Of a stretch of 64,000 nt of DNA, positions 26,467 to 33,516 are shown piece after piece (position 1 is the stretch's first letter; every line of letters starts with the position of its first letter). The notes beneath the pieces were generated by a model. The model was given only the letters and a program-made list of their open reading frames with translations, had not been told where the DNA came from and did not search any database. The position numbers and the translations under genes were made by a program. Source of the DNA: Flavimobilis sp052324925 (GTDB lineage: Bacteria > Actinomycetota > Actinomycetes > Actinomycetales > Cellulomonadaceae); NCBI GenBank assembly GCA_052324925.1, contig JBQPRE010000001.1. The stretch is one strand, 5' to 3'.

Positions 26467-27363
26467 ATGGCTGGCTCGCAGCGCGTCTACCGGCAGAGGA
26501 TCCGGTCGACCCAGTCGCTGAAGAAGATCTTCCGTGCGATGGAGCTCATCGCGGCCTCTCGCATCGGGCGTGCCCGTGCGAAGGTCACGGCGGCGACCCC
26601 GTACTCGGAGATGCTCACGCGGGCCGTCTCGGCGGCCGCAACACACGGGGCGACGGAGCACCCGCTGCTCTCGGAGCGCACGGACACGAACCGCGTCGCG
26701 GTTCTGCTCGTGACGTCCGACCGCGGTATGGCCGGGTCGTACTCGGCCTCGGTGATCCGCGAGGCCGAGACGCTCATCGAGCGGCTCGAGCGGGAGGGCA
26801 AGGTCGTCGACCTCTACCTCAGCGGTCGTCGCGGAATCTCCTACTACTCCTTCCGCAACCGGCCCGTGGTCGCGTCGTGGTCGGGGGAGTCGGACGCTCC
26901 CGTCGTCCAGACCGCCAACGAGGTCGCCGATCGTCTCCTCGAGGCGTTCCTCGCTCCTGCCGAGGACGGCGGGGTGGGCGAGCTCCACGTCGTCTACACG
27001 CGGTTCATCAACATGGTGTCGCAGAAGCCGCGCATCGTCCGGCTCCTGCCGCTCGAGGTTGTCGAAGGCGTCACCGTGGCAGGGCAGGACGCGGCTCTTC
27101 CGCTCTACGAGTTCGAACCCTCAGCCGAGGCCGTGCTCGACGCACTCCTGCCCCGGTACATCCGTCGCCGGATCTACACCGCGTTCCTGCAGTCTGCGGC
27201 CTCCGAGCTCGCCGCCCGCCAGAGCGCGATGCACACGGCGACGGACAACGCGGAAGACCTCATCCGCAACTACACGCGTCTGGCCAACCAGGCGCGTCAG
27301 GCTGAGATCACGCAGGAGATCTCCGAGATCGTCTCGGGCGCTGACGCCCTGGCGGCGTCATGA
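26467..27363 (+). CDS. atpG: ATP synthase subunit gamma
   Basis: Central rotor shaft, 298 residues. The N-terminal helix (RQRIRSTQSLKKIFRAMELI) and the C-terminal helix (AMHTATDNAEDLIRNYTRLA) form the coiled coil inside F1, with a Rossmann-like middle domain. It starts 2 bases after atpA. The final AATASDNA-type signature appears as MHTATDNAEDLI. Confidence 0.97.
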   Translation: MAGSQRVYRQRIRSTQSLKKIFRAMELIAASRIGRARAKVTAATPYSEMLTRAVSAAATHGATEHPLLSERTDTNRVAVLLVTSDRGMAGSYSASVIREAETLIERLEREGKVVDLYLSGRRGISYYSFRNRPVVASWSGESDAPVVQTANEVADRLLEAFLAPAEDGGVGELHVVYTRFINMVSQKPRIVRLLPLEVVEGVTVAGQDAALPLYEFEPSAEAVLDALLPRYIRRRIYTAFLQSAASELAARQSAMHTATDNAEDLIRNYTRLANQARQAEITQEISEIVSGADALAAS

Positions 27364-27442
27364 GACTGGCGCCCCGAACCCACGTTGCAAGCATCGACCC
27401 CGCCAGGCATTTGCCCGGCTCTGTGAAGCGAGGCCAGCAGTC

Positions 27443-28924
27443 ATGACCGCCAGCACTGTCGACACCGGCGCAGCCGGCGCGAAGACCCCCGGTGTGGGGC
27501 GCGTCGCCCGCGTCATCGGCCCCGTCGTGGACATCGAGTTCCCGTCGGACCAGATTCCCGAGCTCTACAACGCGCTCCAGGTCGAGATCGACCTCTCGTC
27601 GCAGGGCGAGGGCGAGAAGTCGTTCACCCTCAACCTCGAGGTTGCTCAGCACCTCGGCGACTCGATGGTCCGTGCCATCGCCCTCAAGCCGACGGACGGT
27701 CTCGTCCGTGGCTCGAAGGTGCGCGACACGGGTTCGCCCATCTCCGTCCCGGTCGGCGACGTCACCAAGGGTCACGTCTTCGACGTCACCGGTGAGATCC
27801 TCAACGCCGAGCCGGGCGAGACGATCGAGATCACCGAGCGCTGGCCCATCCACCGCAAGCCGCCGGCATTCGATCAGCTCGAGTCGAAGACTGCGATGTT
27901 CGAGACGGGCATCAAGTCGATCGACCTCCTCACCCCGTACGTCCAGGGTGGAAAGATCGGCCTCTTCGGTGGTGCGGGCGTCGGCAAGACGGTCCTCATC
28001 CAGGAGATGATCTACCGCGTCGCCAACAACCACAACGGCGTCTCCGTGTTCGCCGGCGTCGGCGAGCGTACGCGTGAGGGCAACGACCTCATCCAGGAGA
28101 TGACCGAGTCGGGCGTCATCAAGCAGACCGCGCTTGTCTTCGGCCAGATGGACGAGCCGCCGGGCACGCGTCTTCGCGTCGCTCTCTCGGCCCTCACCAT
28201 GGCCGAGTACTTCCGTGATGTTCAGAAGCAGGACGTGCTCCTCTTCATCGACAACATCTTCCGGTTCACGCAGGCCGGCTCCGAGGTCTCGACCCTTCTG
28301 GGTCGCATGCCCTCGGCCGTCGGTTACCAGCCGAACCTTGCCGACGAGATGGGTCAGCTGCAGGAGCGCATCACCTCGACGCGTGGTCACTCGATCACGT
28401 CGCTCCAGGCGATCTACGTTCCGGCCGACGACTACACGGACCCGGCTCCCGCGACGACCTTCGCGCACCTCGACGCGACGACCGAGCTGAGCCGTGAGAT
28501 CGCCTCGCGCGGTCTCTACCCGGCGATCGACCCGCTCACGTCGTCCTCGCGCATCCTCGACCCGCGCTACGTGGGTCAGGAGCACTACGAGGTCGCGACG
28601 CGTGTGAAGTCCATCCTCCAGCGCAACAAGGAGCTCCAGGACATCATCGCGATCCTCGGTGTCGACGAGCTCTCCGAGGAGGACAAGACCGTCGTCGGTC
28701 GCGCGCGCCGCGTCCAGCAGTTCCTCTCGCAGAACACCTACATGGCCGAGCAGTTCACGAACGTGCCCGGCTCGACCGTCCCGCTGTCGGAGACGATCGA
28801 GGCGTTCAAGAAGATCGCGGACGGCGAGTTCGACCACATCTCGGAGCAGGCGTTCTTCAACATCGGTGGCCTCGAGGACCTCGAGCGCAACTGGGCCCGC
28901 ATTCAGAAGGAGTACGGCGTCTGA
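27443..28924 (+). CDS. atpD: ATP synthase subunit beta
   Basis: Catalytic F1 subunit of 493 residues. Walker A GGAGVGKTVLIQEM, the catalytic Glu segment GVGERTREGNDL, the DELSEED-like loop appearing as DELSEEDK, and the signature PAIDPLTSSSRI are all present. ATG 27443 was chosen; an in-frame open stretch extends back to 27059 inside atpG and is spurious. Confidence 0.98.
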   Translation: MTASTVDTGAAGAKTPGVGRVARVIGPVVDIEFPSDQIPELYNALQVEIDLSSQGEGEKSFTLNLEVAQHLGDSMVRAIALKPTDGLVRGSKVRDTGSPISVPVGDVTKGHVFDVTGEILNAEPGETIEITERWPIHRKPPAFDQLESKTAMFETGIKSIDLLTPYVQGGKIGLFGGAGVGKTVLIQEMIYRVANNHNGVSVFAGVGERTREGNDLIQEMTESGVIKQTALVFGQMDEPPGTRLRVALSALTMAEYFRDVQKQDVLLFIDNIFRFTQAGSEVSTLLGRMPSAVGYQPNLADEMGQLQERITSTRGHSITSLQAIYVPADDYTDPAPATTFAHLDATTELSREIASRGLYPAIDPLTSSSRILDPRYVGQEHYEVATRVKSILQRNKELQDIIAILGVDELSEEDKTVVGRARRVQQFLSQNTYMAEQFTNVPGSTVPLSETIEAFKKIADGEFDHISEQAFFNIGGLEDLERNWARIQKEYGV

Positions 28925-28967
28925 CGCCGTCCGACCCTGATCGAGCCGACTTACGCTAGGAGCTCAC

Positions 28968-29234
28968 ATGGCTGAACTTTCCGTCGACGTCGTTGCCGCT
29001 GACCGGGCCGTCTGGTCCGGCACGGCACGATCCGTCACCGCACCCGCGCACGACGGGTCGATCGGGATCCTCGCGGGGCACACGCCCCTGCTCGCGCTCC
29101 TCGGAGCCGGGTCGGTCGTCATCCGTCCCGTGTCCGGTGCCGAGCTTGAGATCTCCGTGACGGGCGGATTCCTGTCCGTCGACTCCGACCAGATCACGGT
29201 GGTCGCCGACGAGGCGACAATCGCCACGGCCTGA
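28968..29234 (+). CDS. atpC: ATP synthase subunit epsilon, short form
   Basis: Only 88 residues, covering the N-terminal beta-sandwich (ILAGHTPLLALL, SVTGGFLSVDSDQITVVAD) that joins gamma to the c-ring. The C-terminal two-helix domain that inhibits ATP hydrolysis in E. coli and Bacillus (total about 130 residues) is absent: the frame stops cleanly at TIATA-TGA and the DUF2550 gene begins 21 bases later. Short epsilon subunits occur in related actinobacteria. The ATG follows TAGGAG. Confidence 0.95.
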   Translation: MAELSVDVVAADRAVWSGTARSVTAPAHDGSIGILAGHTPLLALLGAGSVVIRPVSGAELEISVTGGFLSVDSDQITVVADEATIATA

Positions 29235-29255
29235 TCGACCACGAGGGCGGCCGTC

Positions 29256-29672
29256 ATGAGTGAGTGGTTCCGATGGATGCTCGTCATCCTCGGCCTGCTT
29301 GCCGTGACGGCCGCCCTCGTCGTCGTCCTGCGTCTGCGTGCGCTCGACCGCAGGGTCGGCTCGTTCGCGTGCGCGGTCGTCCTGCCGCCGTCCCCGACGT
29401 CGTCCGTGCTCGTCGGGGTCGCGCACTACGGCGTCGGGCGTCTCGACTGGTATCGCAAGTGGGCCATCACCCTCCGGGCCAGCCGCACGTGGGTCCGCCA
29501 TGAGCTCGAGGTCGAATCGCGTGAGCTCCTCCCCGGGTCGAGCGATCGCTACCGCGTCGTGTGCCGTTACCGCGGTGAGCTGCTCGTTCTTGAGATGTCC
29601 GTTCCCGCGTACGCAGGGCTGACGTCGTGGCTCGAGTCCGGGCCTCCGGCGACGGGCGGCATCGTCTCCTAG
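29256..29672 (+). CDS. DUF2550 membrane-anchored protein
   Basis: A 138-residue protein: one N-terminal membrane helix (about 8-28), then a cytosolic domain of about 100 residues with GRLDWYRKWAITLRASRTW. Proteins of this family follow atpC in many actinobacteria (Rv1312 position). Function is unknown; the constant place at the end of the atp operon suggests a link to ATP synthase or the membrane, which remains inference. Confidence 0.8.
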   Translation: MSEWFRWMLVILGLLAVTAALVVVLRLRALDRRVGSFACAVVLPPSPTSSVLVGVAHYGVGRLDWYRKWAITLRASRTWVRHELEVESRELLPGSSDRYRVVCRYRGELLVLEMSVPAYAGLTSWLESGPPATGGIVS

Positions 29673-29694
29673 CTCGGCTCGACCGCCGTGTGCG

Positions 29695-29722
29695 CACCCC
29701 AGCAGGGTCTCCCGCTGGGGTG
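29695..29722 (+). terminator. Terminator of the atp operon
   Basis: Stem CACCCCAGC / GCTGGGGTG (29695-29703 and 29714-29722), extended by an inner GGG/CCC pairing and followed by TTG. It lies 23 bases after the DUF2550 stop and before the convergent SRPBCC gene. Confidence 0.75.
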
Positions 29723-29765
29723 TTGCCGTCCCCGGCGGCTCCACGCGGGGGTCGCGCGCACCCCG

Positions 29766-30179
29766 CTACACCCCGGGTGACTCGAGGAGTGCAGCGAGCG
29801 ACTCGAGATCCCGTGCGAGAGCCGCGGACAGTGCGGTGCCGTCAACCGCGTCCGCGCGTCCCTCGAGAAGGCCCGTGAGGATGACACGCGTCGCGCCGTC
29901 CTCCTCCCGAGCCTCGTGGTGCACCGTGAGGCGCGCGCCGTCGAGCTCGGTCGTGTCGGCGTACACCCAGCCGGGGCCGACGCTCGTCACGGTGAATCGA
30001 GTCTCTGCGCCGCCCACGGATCGAGAACGGCCTGTCGCACCGATCCCGAAGGGTCCGTCGAGGATGAAGTACTCCATGCTCGGAGCCCATTCGGGATGGC
30101 TCGGTAGGTCGCACCAGCGCTCGTAGAAGGCGCTGGCCGGTGCGGATGAGGTACGGGTCGCACGTGCGATCTCACGCAT
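29766..30179 (-). CDS. SRPBCC (polyketide cyclase/START-like) domain protein
   Basis: A 137-residue protein with the helix-grip fold pattern: an opening strand, the segment FYERWCDLPSHPEWAPSMEY, then a long antiparallel sheet and a C-terminal helix (ALSAALARDLESLAALLES). The family binds hydrophobic ligands in a deep cavity; the ligand is unknown. ATG 30179 follows AGGAG. The open frame extends much farther upstream on this strand, but that part is antisense to nucS. It is divergent from nucS with about 110 bases between. Confidence 0.75.
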   Translation of the reverse strand: MREIARATRTSSAPASAFYERWCDLPSHPEWAPSMEYFILDGPFGIGATGRSRSVGGAETRFTVTSVGPGWVYADTTELDGARLTVHHEAREEDGATRVILTGLLEGRADAVDGTALSAALARDLESLAALLESPGV

Positions 30180-30290
30180 GGGACGCTCCTGTCGTCGGCT
30201 GGCACCTGCGAGCGTAGTGGCCCGGTGCCCATCGGGGAACGTCGGCGCTCGGAGCGCGAGCTGACGACGAAGTGCCGTTACGGTGGTCCG

Positions 30291-30986
30291 GTGAGACTCG
30301 TGATCGCGGACTGCGCCGCACATTACACCGGGCGGCTGTCCGCCCACCTTCCGCTCGCGCGGCGACTGCTCGTCGTCAAGGCCGACGGGTCGGTCCTGCT
30401 CCACTCCGACGGCGGGTCGTACAAGCCGCTCAACTGGATGAGCCCGCCGTGCACGTTCGTGCAGCGCGAGGCCGATCCGGAGGAGGCCGCTGAGGGCGTC
30501 ACCGCGGTGTGGGACGTCCAGCACACGAAGAGCGACGACCACCTGCGCATCGACATCCATGAGGTCGTGCTCGACACGTCGCACGAGCTCGGGATTGATC
30601 CTGGCCTCGTCAAGGAGGGCGTCGAGGCGCACCTGCAGGCGATGCTCGCTGAGCAGATCGAGCTGCTCGGCCCCGGGCACACGCTCGTGCGGCGCGAGTA
30701 CATGACGGCCATCGGCCCGGTCGACATCCTCGCGCGGGATCCGCGCGGTGGCACGGTCGCGATCGAGATCAAGCGTCGGGGCGAGATCGACGGCGTCGAG
30801 CAGCTCACCCGCTACCTCGATCTCCTCAACCGCGATCCGCTGCTCGCACCCGTCCGGGGCGTGTTTGCGGCGCAGCAGATCAAGCCGCAGGCGCGCGTGC
30901 TCGCGACGGACCGCGGTATCGAGTGCTTGGTGCTCGACTACGACGCGATGCGCGGGGTCGACGACGTCGACTCTCGGCTCTTCTGA
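30291..30986 (+). CDS. nucS: Mismatch-specific endonuclease NucS (EndoMS)
   Basis: Cuts both strands at G-T, G-G and T-T mismatches and provides the non-canonical mismatch repair of actinobacteria, which lack MutS/MutL. The 231-residue protein begins RLVIADCAAHYTGRL as in the family. It has an N-terminal dimerisation/DNA-binding domain and a C-terminal PD-(D/E)XK nuclease with GPVDILARD and VAIEIKRRGEIDGVEQLTRY, where Asp and the EIK are the metal site. GTG 30291 fits the family N-terminus better than the open stretch back to 30225. A C-terminal DVDSRLF resembles the sliding-clamp-binding tail. Confidence 0.95.
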   Translation: MRLVIADCAAHYTGRLSAHLPLARRLLVVKADGSVLLHSDGGSYKPLNWMSPPCTFVQREADPEEAAEGVTAVWDVQHTKSDDHLRIDIHEVVLDTSHELGIDPGLVKEGVEAHLQAMLAEQIELLGPGHTLVRREYMTAIGPVDILARDPRGGTVAIEIKRRGEIDGVEQLTRYLDLLNRDPLLAPVRGVFAAQQIKPQARVLATDRGIECLVLDYDAMRGVDDVDSRLF

Positions 30987-31083
30987 CGACGCGCGCGGCG
31001 CGACGCGGTGGGCGCGCGACACGACGCGGAGCGCGCGCGACGCGACGCGACGCGGTGGGCGTGTCGCGGTGGGGCACTAGCGC
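30987..31083. repeat. Low-complexity GACGCG-rich spacer between nucS and nagA
   Basis: About 97 bases built almost wholly of G, C and A in CGACGCG-type words. CGACGCGGTGGGCG occurs twice (31001-31014 and 31048-31061). No gene, operator or clear hairpin is seen; the nagA promoter must lie here or just downstream. Confidence 0.6.
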
Positions 31084-31113
31084 ATGTGGCCCGACGTGCG
31101 CGAGAATGGCAGC

Positions 31114-32313
31114 ATGGCTAACAAAGTGGTGCTGCGCGGTCGGGTTCTCACGGGGACGGCAGAGATCGCGGACGGTGTCGTCGTCCTCGACGGTCCGTCG
31201 ATCGCGTTCGTCGGGGACGTCGATGCGGCGCGTGCCGCGGGCTACGACCTGAGCGCTGCGGGCGCCGTCCCGATCATCACGCCGGGTCTCGTCGACATCC
31301 ACTGCCACGGCGGCGGCGGCGCGAGCTTCCCCGACGCGGCGGACGCCGCGACGGCGATGAGGGCGGTCGTCGAGCACCGCCGCGCTGGCACCACCTCGCT
31401 CGTCGCCTCCCTCGTCACTGCCTCTCCCGAGACGTTGCTCGAACGCTCCCGTGTGCTGGGGGAGCTTGCCGAGGCGGGTGAGCTCGTGGGCGTCCACCTC
31501 GAAGGGCCGTTCGTGTCGGTCGCGCGCTGCGGTGCGCAGGACCCGCACCTCATCCAGAAGCCCGACGCCGACCTCGTGCGCCGGGTCGCGTCCGTCCTCG
31601 GCCGCCACTTCGTCACGATGACGATCGCCCCGGAAGAGGCGGGCAACCTCGGTGAGGGTGGCGTGACGGAGGCGCTCGTCGCGGTCGGCGCGCTGCCCAG
31701 CTACGGGCACACGGATGCGGCTGCGGGCGAGATGCGTCTGGGTCTCGACGAGGCCGCCGAGCGACTCGCGGCCCCGGGCGTGCGTTCGGAGCGGCCCACC
31801 GTCACCCACCTCTTCAACGGCATGCGGCCGCTCGCGCATCGGGAGGCGGGCCCGATCGCGGACTGCCTCTCCGCAGCGTCCCGGGGTCGCGCGGTCGTCG
31901 AGCTCGTCGCCGACGGCACGCACGTCCACCCCGCGCTCGTGCGCGACGTCGTCGAGATGGTGGGTGCGGGCAACGTCGCGTTCGTCACCGACGCGATGGC
32001 GGCGGCGGGCATGCCCGACGGCAGCTATCGGCTTGGCTCGATGGATGTCACGGTTGCGGACGGCGTCGCACGGCTTGCTGAGGGCGGCGCGATCGCGGGC
32101 GGAACGGCTCGGCTGAGCGACATCGTGCGCAGGTCGGTGCGCGGCGGGGTCCCGCTCATCGACGCGGTGAGGGCTGCGACGCACACGCCTGCGAGCGTGC
32201 TCGGACGCACGGACATCGGACGTCTCGAGGCTGGCGCTCGTGCCGACGTCCTGGTGCTCGACGACGACCTGCGGGTCCTCGAGGTCGTACGGGCCGGCGA
32301 GATCGTCGACTGA
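31114..32313 (+). CDS. nagA: N-acetylglucosamine-6-phosphate deacetylase
   Basis: Hydrolyses GlcNAc-6-P to glucosamine-6-P and acetate in chitin and cell-wall amino-sugar recycling. The 399-residue amidohydrolase-fold protein has metal ligands in DIHCHGGGG, VHLEGPF (Glu), YGHTDAA and HLFNGMRP, and the catalytic Asp in FVTDAMAAAG. ATG 31114 was chosen because the upstream ATG at 31084 would add 10 atypical residues. nagB and GlcNAc transport genes are not next to it; the neighbour is a convergent lacI-type gene. Confidence 0.93.
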   Translation: MANKVVLRGRVLTGTAEIADGVVVLDGPSIAFVGDVDAARAAGYDLSAAGAVPIITPGLVDIHCHGGGGASFPDAADAATAMRAVVEHRRAGTTSLVASLVTASPETLLERSRVLGELAEAGELVGVHLEGPFVSVARCGAQDPHLIQKPDADLVRRVASVLGRHFVTMTIAPEEAGNLGEGGVTEALVAVGALPSYGHTDAAAGEMRLGLDEAAERLAAPGVRSERPTVTHLFNGMRPLAHREAGPIADCLSAASRGRAVVELVADGTHVHPALVRDVVEMVGAGNVAFVTDAMAAAGMPDGSYRLGSMDVTVADGVARLAEGGAIAGGTARLSDIVRRSVRGGVPLIDAVRAATHTPASVLGRTDIGRLEAGARADVLVLDDDLRVLEVVRAGEIVD

Positions 32314-32372
32314 GGAGCGCCCGCGACGGAATCGTGGCGCGATGTCGCGCGGGCTGCTCGGAGGTGCGGGCG

Positions 32373-33380
32373 TTAGCGGACCGCGGTCGAGCCGCGGTCG
32401 ACGAGCGGTGGCGCGACGAGCCTGGTCTCGGTCGGCTGCGGGCCGGCGATCCGCTCGACGAGCATGTCGACGGCGAGCGTCCCGATGTCCTCGGCGGGGA
32501 TCTCTATCGCGGTGACCGGAGGGTTCTGTCGCTCGGCGACGTTCGCGGGACAGATGGCGAGGACCGACGTGTCACCGGGGACGGTGTGTCCGAGCGATCC
32601 GAGGTGCGCGAGGACGTGGGGGAGCGAGGGCTCGTGGTGGACGACGAAGGCGTGTGTGGCGGGCTCGGCGGCGAGAATCGTGTCGATCGCGGCGACGGAT
32701 CCCGCGAGGGTCCCGTCTGAGCCGACGAGGCTCACCCGGACGTCCTGGGACTGCGCGGTCTCGGTGAGGCCGCGTGCGAAGCGGACGGCGAACGACGTGC
32801 CGCGCTCACGGAACTCGTCGGAGTGCGCGACGACGCCGATCGAGGTGTGCCCGAGGGCCGCAAGGTGGCTGACGGCGTCGCGTCCCGCTGCCTCGAAGTC
32901 GAGGTCGATGCACGAGAGGGTGCCCGGGGCGGCGGGGATCCCGACGAGGACGGCGGGGCGGCCGAGGGAGTTGAGGGCTGCGACGCGGGGGTCGTGCGTG
33001 TGGATGTCCATGACGACGACGCCGTCGACGGCCGAGCTCGTCGCGACGCGTTCGACGCCGTCGACGTCGTCCTGGGTGAGGAGCAGGACGTCGAGCCCGT
33101 GGTGCCGCGCGCGCAGGACGATCGCGCTGACGAACTGCATGACGACGGCGTTGTCGGTTGCGGCACGCAGGGGAGCCATGAGCGCGATCGTGCGTGATCG
33201 GGGTGTGGCCGACGCGAGCGCGCGGGCGCCCGCGTGCGGGCGGTAGCCGAGCTCGGCGACGGCTGCTTCGACGCGTCGGCGGGTGTCGTCCGAGATCCTG
33301 CGTTTGCCGGAGAGGGCGTAGGAGGCGGTCGAGACGGAGACGTCGGCTGCGCGGGCGACGTCGGCGATGGTCACGGCCAT
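32373..33380 (-). CDS. LacI-family transcriptional regulator
   Basis: A 335-residue repressor with the N-terminal helix-turn-helix VTIADVARAADVSVSTASYA and hinge helix HAGARALAS, then the periplasmic-binding-protein-like sugar domain (LDVLLLTQDDVDG, GVVVMDIHTHDP, VGSDGTLAG). ATG 33380 follows AAAGGAG. It is divergent from the GH31 gene, with a consensus-like LacI operator at 33467-33480 between them and a second one before the GH1 gene. It therefore probably controls both glycosidases and itself in response to a xyloside or glucoside; the inducer is not known. Confidence 0.92.
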   Translation of the reverse strand: MAVTIADVARAADVSVSTASYALSGKRRISDDTRRRVEAAVAELGYRPHAGARALASATPRSRTIALMAPLRAATDNAVVMQFVSAIVLRARHHGLDVLLLTQDDVDGVERVATSSAVDGVVVMDIHTHDPRVAALNSLGRPAVLVGIPAAPGTLSCIDLDFEAAGRDAVSHLAALGHTSIGVVAHSDEFRERGTSFAVRFARGLTETAQSQDVRVSLVGSDGTLAGSVAAIDTILAAEPATHAFVVHHEPSLPHVLAHLGSLGHTVPGDTSVLAICPANVAERQNPPVTAIEIPAEDIGTLAVDMLVERIAGPQPTETRLVAPPLVDRGSTAVR

Positions 33381-33434
33381 GAGGTCTCCTTTCGGGTCGG
33401 CGCCTCACGGTAGCGCGCGTGGCGCGTGCGGGGC

Positions 33435-33464
33435 TGGACGTGTGGCGAAACGACGCGCTACGAT
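33435..33464 (+). promoter_or_regulatory. Candidate promoter of the GH31 gene
   Basis: TGGACG at 33435-33440 and TACGAT at 33459-33464 with an 18-base spacer resemble actinobacterial housekeeping -35/-10 elements. The LacI-type operator starts 3 bases after the -10, so it would cover the transcription start, as expected for repression. Confidence 0.5.
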
Positions 33465-33466
33465 CG

Positions 33467-33480
33467 TCGAAGCGTTTCGA
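33467..33480. promoter_or_regulatory. LacI-type operator upstream of GH31
   Basis: TCGAAGCGTTTCGA is a near-palindrome (12 of 14 positions symmetric) with the central CG typical of LacI-family sites. It lies 36 bases before the GH31 ATG. It shares 12 of 14 bases with the site at 35890-35903. Confidence 0.72.
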
Positions 33481-33516
33481 TGACTCTAGTCGAAAACGAG
33501 GAAGGTTGGGAGACCG

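Noticed and set aside
24833..28837. Long minus-strand frames opposite atpA and atpD
   Set aside because: Both mirror the codon structure of well-identified ATP synthase genes on the plus strand.
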